Source of the DNA: Flavobacterium agri | GTDB lineage: Bacteria > Bacteroidota > Bacteroidia > Flavobacteriales > Flavobacteriaceae | Assembly: GCF_013401995.1 (NCBI RefSeq) | Contig: NZ_JACBJI010000001.1 | Span: 494,905 to 558,904 of the forward strand | Direction: 5' to 3' | Length of the DNA stretch: 64,000 nucleotides | Shown: piece by piece, positions 35,340 to 43,372 of the stretch | Position numbering within the stretch: the stretch's first letter is position 1 | Layout: each line of letters starts with the position of its first letter | Made by a program: the position numbers and the translations under genes | Notes under the pieces: generated by a model | Seen by the model: only the letters and a program-made list of their open reading frames with translations | The model's database searches: none | What the model was told of the DNA's origin: nothing

Positions 35340-35701
35340 CAGTTGTCGCGTTTTTCGATGGTGTTCAGAATCTCACGAAGCTCGTCGGCCGAAATTTTTT
35401 CCTCTTTCGCAAAAAACGAAACCATGTTCTTGTACGAAGAGTTGAAGTAGTTGTCTATCGCGACCTTCATAAAACCTTTGCGATAGTCTTCTTTCTTGAC
35501 CACCGGGAAATATTGGTGCGTATTCCCGTATGCCTTATGCGAAACATACCCTTTTTCCTCGAGGTTGCGGATGATCGTAGACAAGGTGTTGTAATGCGGT
35601 TGTTCGTCTGTGATCTCGGCCATCACATCCTTTACGAACGCTTTTTCAAGTTTCCATAAGATGTGCATAATTTCTTCTTCTTTGTTGGTCAGCTTTTGCA
35701 T
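35339..35701 (-). CDS. BlaI/MecI/CopY family transcriptional repressor
   Basis: 120 residues. A winged-helix N-terminal domain (MQKLTNKEEEIMHILWKLEK at 1-20, NTLSTIIRNLEEKGYV about 38-53) and a C-terminal dimerisation helix are typical. It should repress its own operon and be cleaved by the co-encoded M56 protease. The palindromic operator candidate lies 106 nt upstream of the start at 35807-35822. It overlaps the protease gene by 1 nt, the usual arrangement for this pair. Confidence 0.93.
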   Translation of the reverse strand: MQKLTNKEEEIMHILWKLEKAFVKDVMAEITDEQPHYNTLSTIIRNLEEKGYVSHKAYGNTHQYFPVVKKEDYRKGFMKVAIDNYFNSSYKNMVSFFAKEEKISADELREILNTIEKRDN

Positions 35702-35787
35702 GCTATGTATTTTTTATTCTTTATCGTTATTTTTTTATTGGGGACGTTGCGGATCGGGCAGGGAATATCTTCTCCCGAACCTCAATC

Positions 35788-35818
35788 CAAACGTACAACT
35801 ATATTTTTAGTTTACAAA
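35788..35818 (-). promoter_or_regulatory. Promoter of the BlaI/BlaR1-type operon
   Basis: On the minus strand TTTG (35815-35818), a 19-nt spacer and TACGTTTG (35788-35795) match the Bacteroidota -33/-7 consensus exactly. The -33 element lies inside the palindromic operator, so repressor binding would block polymerase. Confidence 0.7.
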
Positions 35819-35822
35819 CTAA
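35807..35822 (-). promoter_or_regulatory. Candidate BlaI-type operator
   Basis: A 16-bp palindrome TTAGTTTACAAACTAA with perfect 7-bp arms. It contains the TACA core known for BlaI/MecI boxes and covers the -33 element of the operon. Confidence 0.65.
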
Positions 35823-35883
35823 TTTTTTAGTTATTTAACGAATTTTTGGGAGTGTTGGTTTGGAGGCGGTTAGGTGGTTGGTG

Positions 35884-35932
35884 GTGATTGGTGATTGGTG
35901 AAAGGTGAAAAGTGAAATGTGAAATGTGAAAT
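35884..35932. repeat. Heptamer array, 7 units
   Basis: Contiguous 7-bp units GTGATTG, GTGATTG, GTGAAAG, GTGAAAA and three GTGAAAT. It is the same unit family, in opposite orientation, as the array at 90-159. Confidence 0.85.
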
Positions 35933-36121
35933 GTTGTATCAGAACACAGAGATAATATGTGACGTTGCGTATCTTGAGAATCGTGATGTTCTTAACTTCT
36001 TAAAATTGTAAAAAGTAGCGGAGCCGCCAAACCCTCGAGTGCCTTAATTTCCTTAACTGTCTTAATGGTTTAAAAAAACAGAAGCACAACGAAGCTGTAA
36101 AAATCATGTTTTATAACGGCA

Positions 36122-37336
36122 TCACCGAACTTCTTCGGCGGTGAGCTTCATTACATAAGCCGTAAGTCCGCAAGCGAATAATCCGAAAGCGGCCATGAAT
36201 CCCCAATTGGCCATATAACCGAAATTCGACACGATTCCCATGCCGATTTTCGAATTGAGCATGTGTGCCAAACTGAACATCATCGTATACAAACCCATAT
36301 AAGCACCCGCTTTTTTCTTGGGCGCGCGGTTCTGTACGAAACCGTTCGAAAAAGGGAACGCAAAGATTTCCCCAAAAGACAAAAAGACGATGTTGATGAG
36401 CAATACGCCCGCCCATCCGTCAAAAAGCAACACGACGAAACCGAGCACCATGCAAAGCGCACCCAGGAAAACGGGACGCAATTTGTCGATGTTCTTTCGT
36501 TCGCAAAAGCCTACGATCGGCATCTCGAACAAAAAGACGAGCAAGCCATTAAATGTAAGCAGCAATCCCGTCTGGAATTCGGTCAAACCGTATTTTTCGT
36601 AATGATAGAGCGGGAGTGTGGTCAAAATCTGGAAAAAGACCATCGACACGGCAAAACTGATGAACAGGAAAATTAAAAACACCTTGTCCTTCCAAATCGA
36701 AGTATCAGGTTCATTTTCGTCTTGATGATGCGCCACCGCCGTCTTTTTCTTTTCCTTGACAAGCAACGCGAAAGCGAGGATGGAAACGATACAGGTCGTA
36801 CCATCGGCCCAGAACAAGCCGCGATAGCCGATTCCCATGATGATCAATCCGCCCATAGCCGGACCGGCCGCAAATCCTAAATTGACCGCCAATCGTACCA
36901 AAGTAAACGCGCGCACTCTGTTTTCGGGTTTGGCATATGTACCGATCGAAACGAACATGGCCGGCCGGAACATATCGGCGATCAACATGATCCCGAACAT
37001 CGCAAAACAAAGCGACTCGAAACTCCGCGCGTATTGGATCGCGAAAAACAAACATCCGCTCGTAAACAGGCTGCCGACCATTATTTTATAGAACCCGAAT
37101 TTGTCTGCCAACCTTCCGCCGAGCCACGAACCCAAAGCCGAGCCTAGCCCGAAGAAAACCATAACGGTCCCGATTTGCTCGTAACTGAATTTAAGGTCTT
37201 CGCGCATATATTTGGTCAGGAACGGCAAGACCATCGTTCCGGCGCGATTCACGAAAGTAATGATCGCCAATATCCATATCTCGCGTGAAAAGCCTCGGAA
37301 ATTGTTTATGTAACGGGAAAAAGCGGTCTGGAGCAT
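36122..37336 (-). CDS. MFS transporter
   Basis: 404 residues from the ATG at 37336 (MLQTAFSRYINNFRGFS); the frame is open for 68 further codons, but these cross the divergent promoter region and do not resemble MFS. About 12 membrane segments. The loop 2-3 motif appears as GSWLGGRLADKFGFYK. The family is secondary active carriers, and the substrate is not readable. The 5' end of this gene and the DUF1684 gene face away from each other. Confidence 0.85.
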   Translation of the reverse strand: MLQTAFSRYINNFRGFSREIWILAIITFVNRAGTMVLPFLTKYMREDLKFSYEQIGTVMVFFGLGSALGSWLGGRLADKFGFYKIMVGSLFTSGCLFFAIQYARSFESLCFAMFGIMLIADMFRPAMFVSIGTYAKPENRVRAFTLVRLAVNLGFAAGPAMGGLIIMGIGYRGLFWADGTTCIVSILAFALLVKEKKKTAVAHHQDENEPDTSIWKDKVFLIFLFISFAVSMVFFQILTTLPLYHYEKYGLTEFQTGLLLTFNGLLVFLFEMPIVGFCERKNIDKLRPVFLGALCMVLGFVVLLFDGWAGVLLINIVFLSFGEIFAFPFSNGFVQNRAPKKKAGAYMGLYTMMFSLAHMLNSKIGMGIVSNFGYMANWGFMAAFGLFACGLTAYVMKLTAEEVR

Positions 37337-37381
37337 TGGGAATGTTTGCCCCGTAAAGTTACGCAAAGGAAGGCAGTTAAA

Positions 37382-37411
37382 GGCCACGATTTTCACGAAT
37401 GACACAAATAA
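37382..37411. repeat. Partial copy of the palindromic element family
   Basis: The stretch with GGCCACGATTTTCACGAATG and ACACAAAT resembles one arm of the GCCACGAATGACAC family but has no matching second arm. Confidence 0.5.
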
Positions 37412-37459
37412 AATAGCCGCATTGGCATCGGAAAATGGACAAAAAACTTTGGCAATTCC

Positions 37460-37467
37460 TATTTTTG
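37460..37467 (+). promoter_or_regulatory. Candidate -7 element of the DUF1684 gene
   Basis: TATTTTTG matches TAnnTTTG 14 nt before the ATG. The expected -33 TTG is not at 19-nt spacing. Confidence 0.35.
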
Positions 37468-37481
37468 CAAAAAAGGAAACT

Positions 37482-38081
37482 ATGAGACTTCTGTCGTTCT
37501 TCTTGTTATTCGTGTCGTGGTTCGGAATCGCCCAGGACAAATTCGATACGGCCGCTTCGTCGGCTTACCAAAAACAGCTCGACAAAGAATACGCCGATCC
37601 AAAAGAATCGCCTTTGATGGAACAAGATTTCAAAACGTTCAAAGGTTTGGATTTTTATCCGATCGACGCCAAATATATCGTACAGGCGAAACTCGTAAAA
37701 TCCCAAAGCGAAAAACCGTTCGAGATGAAAACCACGGGAACGCGTCGCCCGATGTACGTCAAATACGGTGAAGCCCGTTTCATCCTCGACGGAAAATCTT
37801 GCAAACTCAACATTTACCGCAACATCGAACTGTCCAAAAAAGAAGGCTACCACGACTATCTTTTCCTGCCGTTTTCAGATTTGACAAGCGGAAAGGAAAC
37901 CTATATCGGAGGCCGTTATATCGAATTACGCGAAACCAAGGGCGAAACCGTTACGATAGATTTCAACCGTGCGTTCAATCCGTATTGCGCTTACAACCAC
38001 AACTATTCGTGTCCGATCGTGCCGCTCGAGAACGATTTGGCTGTAGAAATCAAGGCTGGCGTCAAGAAATTCCACGATTGA
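37482..38081 (+). CDS. DUF1684 domain protein, secreted
   Basis: 199 residues from the ATG at 37482 (MRLLSFFLLFVSWFGIAQ), which gives a signal peptide. The DUF1684 core is clear (FKGLDFYPIDAKYIVQAKL, GGRYIELRE, IDFNRAFNPYCAYN and YSCPIVPLEN). The family is widespread in Bacteroidota and its function is unknown. The conserved Cys residues and C-terminal NPYCAYN block look like a structural or catalytic site. The stop shares one base with the following TatD-like gene. Confidence 0.85.
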   Translation: MRLLSFFLLFVSWFGIAQDKFDTAASSAYQKQLDKEYADPKESPLMEQDFKTFKGLDFYPIDAKYIVQAKLVKSQSEKPFEMKTTGTRRPMYVKYGEARFILDGKSCKLNIYRNIELSKKEGYHDYLFLPFSDLTSGKETYIGGRYIELRETKGETVTIDFNRAFNPYCAYNHNYSCPIVPLENDLAVEIKAGVKKFHD

Positions 38082-38737
38082 TGAAACTGCTCAACCTGCA
38101 CACGCATTCCCAAACGGGCAATCCCGATATTTTTGAACTCGTGAACCAATATCCGGACGAGTTTGACGATTCGGTTGCATATTTCTCGATCGGTATCCAT
38201 CCTTGGCGCATCGACGAAAACCGCCTGCAATCGGATCTGCAGGTTCTGGAATCCAAGCTTGCGGATAAAAGGTGTCTCGCAATCGGCGAATGCGGTCTCG
38301 ACAAAAGGATCGAAACCCCGATCGGATTGCAGCTAGAGGTTTTTGAAGTGCAATTGCTTTTGGCTGAAAAATACAAAAAGCCGGTCGTCATCCATTGCGT
38401 GGCGGCTTATCAGGAAGTGATCGAGACCAAAAAGCGCATGAACATTGAGGTTCCGATGATCATTCACGGGTTTTCAAAAAACGAACAGGTCGCCAGATCG
38501 CTTGTAGACAACGGATTTTATTTGTCGTTCGGAAAATGGCTGTTGCGGAATCCGGAATTGGAATCCGCTTTCAATTCGGTTCCCGACGATCGATTCTTCC
38601 TGGAAACGGACACGGCCGAAGAAAGCATCGAACAGGTTTACGGACTTGCGGCGAAGTACAGGAATGTAGATTTGGAAGCATTCAAACTCAATGTATCCGA
38701 AAATTTTAAAACCGTTTTTAATTTTGCATTGGAATAA
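38081..38737 (+). CDS. TatD family hydrolase
   Basis: 218 residues from the ATG at 38081. The metal-dependent amidohydrolase motifs are present: HTHS near the N-terminus (LNLHTHSQ), GIHPW, AIGECGLDK, VIHC and ETD. TatD proteins are Mg-dependent deoxyribonucleases thought to act on DNA ends or D-aminoacylated tRNA. This is a slightly short version (usual length about 255-265), with reduced loop regions. Translation is probably coupled to DUF1684 by a 1-nt overlap. Confidence 0.8.
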   Translation: MKLLNLHTHSQTGNPDIFELVNQYPDEFDDSVAYFSIGIHPWRIDENRLQSDLQVLESKLADKRCLAIGECGLDKRIETPIGLQLEVFEVQLLLAEKYKKPVVIHCVAAYQEVIETKKRMNIEVPMIIHGFSKNEQVARSLVDNGFYLSFGKWLLRNPELESAFNSVPDDRFFLETDTAEESIEQVYGLAAKYRNVDLEAFKLNVSENFKTVFNFALE

Positions 38738-38773
38738 CCACGAATCATTAGTGAAATTCGTGTGATTCGTGGC
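38738..38773. repeat. Palindromic intergenic element (copy 4, shorter)
   Basis: Short inverted element with arms CCACGAATCA/TGATTCGTGG flanking TTAGTGAAATTCGTG. It is the same ends as copies 1-3 with a shortened centre, directly after the TatD-like gene. Confidence 0.75.
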
Positions 38774-38814
38774 CAAAATCCAAACTCAAAAAAAACTAAT
38801 AAACGCAAAAGTTA

Positions 38815-39537
38815 ATGGCTAAATGGCAAGAAAGAGCCGAACTGCTCTTCAAACCCGAAGGATTGCAAAAACTTAAAAACGCCAACGTACTCGTCGTCGG
38901 GCTTGGCGGAGTAGGCTCGTTCGCGGCCGAGTTCATCGCCAGGGCAGGCGTCGGGAAAATGACGATCGTAGACGGAGATACGGTCGACATCACGAACATC
39001 AACAGGCAATTGCCGGCATTGCACTCAACCGTCGGAATGCACAAGGTTGACGTCGTCGGCGACAGGCTGATGGATATAAATCCGGAACTCGAACTCACGC
39101 GCCTCAACGAATTTTTGTCGCCCGAACGCGCTTATTCGCTGGTAACGAAGGAATTCGACTATGTTGTGGATTGCATCGACAGCGTGACGCCCAAACTCAA
39201 CCTGATCATTTCGGCCAAACGCCAGAAAATCAAAGTTATTTCGAGCATGGGCGCGGGCGGGAAACTCGAAGCGTCTAAAGTGAAGGTCGCCGACATCAGC
39301 AAAACCGAGAACTGCATGCTCGCCAAAGCCATCAAAAAACGCCTCAAACGCGAAGCCAAAATCGACCGCGGCATCAAAGTCGTGTTTTCGAACGAAATCC
39401 AGGACGTGGAAAGCCTGAAAGTCACCGACGGGAAAAATTTCAAGAAGTCGTTTTACGGCACAAGCAGTTATATGCCGGGATTGTTCGGGTTGTATTGCGC
39501 CGAGGCCGTAATCCGTGGGATTTTGAAGAAACCATAA
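38815..39537 (+). CDS. tcdA: tRNA threonylcarbamoyladenosine dehydratase TcdA (ThiF/MoeB-E1 family)
   Basis: 240 residues. The adenylating E1-like domain starts with WQERAELLFKPEGLQKL and the nucleotide motif GLGGVGSFAAEFIARAGVG (about 29-47). The block VDCIDSVTPKLNLI is typical of TcdA/CsdL, which cyclises t6A37 to ct6A in tRNA. The C-terminal SSYMPGLFGLYCAEAVI is also family-like. It is the tail end of a run of single genes, with a palindromic element and leader upstream. Confidence 0.9.
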   Translation: MAKWQERAELLFKPEGLQKLKNANVLVVGLGGVGSFAAEFIARAGVGKMTIVDGDTVDITNINRQLPALHSTVGMHKVDVVGDRLMDINPELELTRLNEFLSPERAYSLVTKEFDYVVDCIDSVTPKLNLIISAKRQKIKVISSMGAGGKLEASKVKVADISKTENCMLAKAIKKRLKREAKIDRGIKVVFSNEIQDVESLKVTDGKNFKKSFYGTSSYMPGLFGLYCAEAVIRGILKKP

Positions 39538-39544
39538 CTTCAAC

Positions 39545-39579
39545 ATTCGTTGTTCGGTATTCGTTGTTCGACATTCAAA
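39545..39579. repeat. Heptamer array, left half of a large palindrome
   Basis: Units ATTCGTT, GTTCGGT, ATTCGTT, GTTCGAC and ATTCAAA run without a phase break. The complementary array is at 39658-39692. Confidence 0.8.
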
Positions 39580-39657
39580 AAATTTAGAAAATTTTTTAAA
39601 GTGCCGAAGAATTTGAGCAACAGATAGAAGTGTTGAACTGAAACGAACAAAGGATGG

Positions 39658-39692
39658 AATATCGAATATTGAATAACGAACAACGAATAACG
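39658..39692. repeat. Heptamer array, right half of a large palindrome
   Basis: Units AATATCG, AATATTG, AATAACG, AACAACG and AATAACG are contiguous. In reverse complement they align with the left array, making arms of about 32 bp with several mismatches around a 78-bp centre. Confidence 0.8.
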
Positions 39693-39703
39693 AACAGTAA
39701 GTA

Positions 39704-40369
39704 ATGATAAAAACCGTCATTTTCGACATGGATGGCGTGATCGTAGACACAGAACCCGTGCACCATTATGCGTATCACGAGCATTTCAAGCAGCTCAATA
39801 TCGAGGTAACACCCGAGCTGTATTGGAGTTTTACGGGGAATTCCACGAAAAACGTGTACGAGAAACTCAAGCAGATTTTTGGCATCGATACCGATATTTA
39901 CGACCTGATCCAGGTAAAGCGCGCACTTTTCAACGATGCGTTCGACACCAAGCAAGATTTGTATTTGCTCGAAGGAGTCGAGGATTTGATCAAGAATTTG
40001 AATGTGAACGGGATGCAGTTGATTTTGGCGTCGTCTGCGGCAAAGGTTACGATCGACCGCGTGTTCAGGCGCTTTGGATTGTATCAGTATTTTTCACATA
40101 TCGTGAGCGGTGAAGATTTCCCGAAGTCGAAACCCGATCCCGCGATTTTTGTCGAGGCGTGGCGTTTGTCGGGCCATGAAAAATCGGAATGTATCGTCAT
40201 TGAAGACAGCACCAATGGCGTGAAAGCGGCTAAAGGCGCGGGACTTTTCTGCATCGGATATGTGAGCGAAAACTCGAAAAGCCAGGATTTGGCCGAAGCC
40301 GATTTGGTTGTGGAGCATTTCGATCAGTTGGATTTCGACCGGATCAAGCTTTTGTGTTTCGGTCAGTAA
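39704..40369 (+). CDS. HAD-superfamily hydrolase (beta-phosphoglucomutase-like, subfamily IA)
   Basis: 221 residues. Motif I DMDGVIVDTE (about 6-15) has the nucleophile and acid Asp. The remaining HAD motifs are ILASSAAK (motif II), the Lys of KSKPDP (motif III) and VIEDSTNGVKAAKGAG (motif IV). The helical cap is of the subfamily IA type. The substrate could be a sugar phosphate, but this cannot be told from the sequence. It follows the large palindrome. Confidence 0.88.
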   Translation: MIKTVIFDMDGVIVDTEPVHHYAYHEHFKQLNIEVTPELYWSFTGNSTKNVYEKLKQIFGIDTDIYDLIQVKRALFNDAFDTKQDLYLLEGVEDLIKNLNVNGMQLILASSAAKVTIDRVFRRFGLYQYFSHIVSGEDFPKSKPDPAIFVEAWRLSGHEKSECIVIEDSTNGVKAAKGAGLFCIGYVSENSKSQDLAEADLVVEHFDQLDFDRIKLLCFGQ

Positions 40370-40481
40370 CGCTGAAAACACAGATTTACGTTGATTTTCG
40401 CAGATTGCTTGCGTCATAGGAAATCAGGAAAATCAGCGTTTTATCGGCGTCATCAGCATTACAAACAAATTATAGCAGAAA
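40370..40481. other. Gap with a short repeat-like palindrome
   Basis: No gene. The stretch contains an imperfect repeat of GATTTTCGCAG and AAATCAG/ATCAGCG types, of the sort seen between flavobacterial genes. No terminator with a T-tract could be assigned. Confidence 0.4.
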
Positions 40482-41768
40482 TCACCGATTCAAACCTTCC
40501 TTGTAAACTTTAAGACAACGTTCACGCGCTTCTTTATGGTCGACGATCGGTTCGGGGTATTCGAAAGAGTCGTATTCGGGAATCCACTTTCGCACATATT
40601 TCAAATCCTTGTCAAACTTTTTGAGCTGTTCTTCAGGATTGAAAATCCGGAAATAAGGCGCCGCGTCCACACCGCTTCCGGCTGCCCATTGCCAGTTGCC
40701 GACGTTGCTCGACTGTTCGAAGTCAAATAGTTTTTGGGCGAAATACGCTTCGCCCCAACGCCAGTCCAACAGCAAATGTTTGCACAGGAAACTGGAAACG
40801 ACCATACGCACGCGGTTGTGCATGAAACCGGTCTGGTTGAGTTCGCGCATTCCCGCGTCGACCATCGGATAACCCGTTTTCCCTTCACGCCATTTCTCGA
40901 ATTCCTTTTCGGCGTAACGCCATTTGATACGGTCGTATTCGGGTTTGAACGCTTTGGTTGCCGTGTGCGGGAAGTGCCACAGGATCTGCATGAAGAATTC
41001 GCGCCAAATCAGTTCTTTGAGGAAAGTGTGGTTGTTTTCCGCAGCTTTCGCCACGACTTTACGGATACTCAAAGCACCGAACCTCAGGTAAGGACTAACT
41101 CGCGAAGTGCCGTCGATAGCCGGAAAATTGCGGTTGTTTTCGTACTCTTTGATGATTTTTGGCGTCAAGCGGTAATCAAAAATATCGAGTTTGGATGTTT
41201 CGAATCCGATGTATTCGAGCGATAGGAATTTATAGTGGTGATTGGCGATTTTCGATAGATGTTTCTCGGACGGAAAATTCGGCAAACTACACTTTTTAAA
41301 TGCCTCAAGCCAGCGTTTCGAATAAGGGGTGAACACCACATATGGCTCGCCATTGTCTTTTACGATTTCCGATTTCTCGAAAATCACCTGATCCTTGAAC
41401 GTCGCAAAACCGATGTCGTGTTTTTTGAAAAGCTTTGCGATCGCCTCGTCCCGCTTGGTTGCATACGGTTCGTAATAGTGGTTCGCAAATACGTTCTCGA
41501 TTTTATGTTCTGCGATGAGTTTGGCGAAAATATCTTCGGGACTGCCATGAAAAACCGCAAGTTTGCGATCGTGTTTTTTGAGTTCCGAATCCATTTGTTG
41601 CAAGAGTTGATGGATGAAAGTGATGCGATGGTCGTCTTTCGGAAGTTCTTCGAGAATGTTCGAATCGAAAATAAAAACCGGAAGCACTTGCTGGTTTGTG
41701 CTCAACGCGTGGAAAAATCCGCAGTTGTCGTGTAGTCGCAGGTCGCGTCGGAACCAGAAGATGTTCAT
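40482..41768 (-). CDS. Deoxyribodipyrimidine photolyase (cryptochrome/photolyase family)
   Basis: 428 residues. The N-terminal antenna domain starts NIFWFRRDLRLHDNCGF and the C-terminal FAD-binding domain contains the signature GYPMVDAGMRELNQTGFMHN, RMVVSSFLCKHLLLDWRWGE and NVGNWQWAAGSGVDAAPYFR, with the Trp-rich electron path. It uses blue light to split cyclobutane pyrimidine dimers. An SRPBCC-type protein gene lies 55 nt upstream on the same strand, a common companion of photolyase genes in flavobacteria. Confidence 0.93.
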   Translation of the reverse strand: MNIFWFRRDLRLHDNCGFFHALSTNQQVLPVFIFDSNILEELPKDDHRITFIHQLLQQMDSELKKHDRKLAVFHGSPEDIFAKLIAEHKIENVFANHYYEPYATKRDEAIAKLFKKHDIGFATFKDQVIFEKSEIVKDNGEPYVVFTPYSKRWLEAFKKCSLPNFPSEKHLSKIANHHYKFLSLEYIGFETSKLDIFDYRLTPKIIKEYENNRNFPAIDGTSRVSPYLRFGALSIRKVVAKAAENNHTFLKELIWREFFMQILWHFPHTATKAFKPEYDRIKWRYAEKEFEKWREGKTGYPMVDAGMRELNQTGFMHNRVRMVVSSFLCKHLLLDWRWGEAYFAQKLFDFEQSSNVGNWQWAAGSGVDAAPYFRIFNPEEQLKKFDKDLKYVRKWIPEYDSFEYPEPIVDHKEARERCLKVYKEGLNR

Positions 41769-41823
41769 TTTTAGACTTTAAGATTATATGACTTCAAGAC
41801 TTAGTATTTATTGTGAATCTTTT

Positions 41824-42285
41824 TCAAATTTCTCCGAAGAGTTCGATCAGTTTTTTGTGTCGGAATTCAAAGATTTCCTCAAGTTTCGGACGCACGAGGA
41901 TAGGATGGGCGAGGTGTCCGAGAAATCCCATCGGGAGTTTGTAATGTACGACATCGATCATTTCGCATCCGAAGTCGGTTTCTTTCAAAAAATGTTTGTG
42001 ATGCCAGAACGCATAAGGCCCGAAGCGTTGTTCGTCTACAAAATATTTTCCTTTTTCAACATGCGTGATTTCGGTGACCCAATGCAGTCTGATGCCAAAC
42101 AGAGGTGTTATCGTATAATCGATGATTTGCCCCGCGAACATCGGGGAATCGTCACCCGACAAAGTGTTGAATCCCATATTCGGAGGCGTGATCACGGTAA
42201 GATTTTTGGGTGTCGCTATAAAATCCCAAAGTTTTTCGGAAGTTGTCGGAAATTTTTGAATGGCTTTGAGTTCGTATAGTTTCAT
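41824..42285 (-). CDS. SRPBCC family (START-like) protein
   Basis: 153 residues. The helix-grip fold of the SRPBCC superfamily, with the typical N-terminal FPTTSEKLWDFIATPKNL and central PMFAGQIIDYTITPLFGI. It would bind a hydrophobic ligand in a deep pocket. Close relatives are often encoded with photolyases in light-exposed bacteria. A role in chromophore or lipid binding is possible but inferred. Confidence 0.75.
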   Translation of the reverse strand: MKLYELKAIQKFPTTSEKLWDFIATPKNLTVITPPNMGFNTLSGDDSPMFAGQIIDYTITPLFGIRLHWVTEITHVEKGKYFVDEQRFGPYAFWHHKHFLKETDFGCEMIDVVHYKLPMGFLGHLAHPILVRPKLEEIFEFRHKKLIELFGEI

Positions 42286-42384
42286 ATCTTAAAGATAAAA
42301 ATTGTTTAAGCAAAAAGCCTTATTTCTTAGACAAAATTCGACTTGAATTAGGGAAAAATTAACAATTGACGCATAGGTAATTCG

Positions 42385-42392
42385 TAATTTTG
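42385..42392 (+). promoter_or_regulatory. Candidate -7 element of the DUF2911 gene
   Basis: TAATTTTG fits TAnnTTTG 24 nt before the ATG. A TTG occurs upstream at 42366-42368 with a shorter, 16-nt spacing. Confidence 0.35.
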
Positions 42393-42416
42393 AAGGATAT
42401 CAAAACCAGCATCAAC

Positions 42417-43262
42417 ATGAAAAAAATTATCATTGCCTTGGCGATCCTCATCGCAAATTACACGATCGAAGCCCAAGTGAAAGCACCGGCTGCGAGTCCG
42501 AAAGCGAGTTTTTCGCAAGTGGTCGGCCTAACTGACGTAGAAGTGGAATATTCGCGTCCGAGCCTTAAAGGCAGAACCGTTTACGGCGATCTTGTACCTT
42601 TTGGGAAAGTGTGGCGTACGGGAGCGAACAATTGTACGACAATCAGTTTCAGCGAAGACGTGACCATTGACGGCAAAACCTTGAAAAAAGGGAAGTACGC
42701 GCTTTACACAGTCCCAAGAGTTGACAATTGGGATGTGATTTTTTACGACGAGACGTCAAACTGGGGTACTCCCGAAAATTGGGACGAATCCAAAGTCGCG
42801 CTCAAGACTTCGGCAAAACCGTTCCAATTAAACCGCACGGTCGAGTCGTTCACGATCGACATCAACAACCTCGACAACAACTACGGCGTACTCGAGATAA
42901 TGTGGGAAAAAACGTTGATTCCGGTGAAATTCGAAGTGCCGACCGCAAAAACCGCGATGGCGAGTATCGACAAAACCTTGAACGGACCTTCATCAACCGA
43001 TTATTATTCGGCAGGCACTTATCTTTACCAATCGAACGGCGACATGAACAAAGCGCTTTCGTACGTGAACAAAGCGCTTGAATTGAGCAAGGAAAAACCG
43101 TTTTGGATGTTGCGTCAAAAATCGTTGATCCAAGCCAAACTCGGCGACAAGAAAGGCGCTATCGAAACGGCGAAAGTATCGTTGGCTTCTGCTCAAGCCG
43201 CTAAAAACCAAGATTATATCAAGTTAAACAACGATAGTATCGCGGAGTGGAGCAAAGGCTGA
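42417..43262 (+). CDS. DUF2911 protein with TPR-like tail, secreted
   Basis: 281 residues from the ATG at 42417 (MKKIIIALAILIANYTIEAQ), which gives a signal peptide. The DUF2911 core is visible (SPKASFSQVVGLTDVEVEYS, VPFGKVWRTGANN, LKKGKYALYTVPR and IFYDETSNWGTPENWDES). The C-terminal part (about 205-275) contains a TPR-like helical pair (YLYQSNGDMNKALSYVNKAL). The family is exported in Bacteroidota and has no known biochemical function. It ends at a good terminator. Confidence 0.85.
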   Translation: MKKIIIALAILIANYTIEAQVKAPAASPKASFSQVVGLTDVEVEYSRPSLKGRTVYGDLVPFGKVWRTGANNCTTISFSEDVTIDGKTLKKGKYALYTVPRVDNWDVIFYDETSNWGTPENWDESKVALKTSAKPFQLNRTVESFTIDINNLDNNYGVLEIMWEKTLIPVKFEVPTAKTAMASIDKTLNGPSSTDYYSAGTYLYQSNGDMNKALSYVNKALELSKEKPFWMLRQKSLIQAKLGDKKGAIETAKVSLASAQAAKNQDYIKLNNDSIAEWSKG

Positions 43263-43340
43263 TTTGCAGAAAGCAGTAGCAGTAGCTGAAAGGTGGTAGT
43301 ATCAGTTACAGAAAAGTTGCTGCCATTGACATTGAAATAG

Positions 43341-43372
43341 AATCCGGGTTGGGAAACTGATCCGGATTTTTT
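43341..43372 (+). terminator. Terminator of the DUF2911 gene
   Basis: The stem AATCCGG/CCGGATT (43341-43368) with a 14-nt loop is followed by a T run. It lies next to the convergent 43371-43826 gene. Confidence 0.7.

Larger units (their letters stand above)
35702..36121. other. Gap with promoter/operator, heptamer array and CTTAA repeats
   Basis: No gene is supported in this 420-bp gap. It contains the BlaI-type promoter and operator (35788-35822), the heptamer array (35884-35932) and a second periodic element with roughly 9-bp units: GTTCTTAAC, TTCTTAAAA at 35988-36005 and CCTTAATTT, CCTTAACTG, TCTTAATGG at 36042-36068. Confidence 0.7.

Noticed and set aside
33474..35701. Beta-lactam resistance locus
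   Set aside because: There is no beta-lactamase gene, and the M56 protein lacks the penicillin-binding sensor domain.
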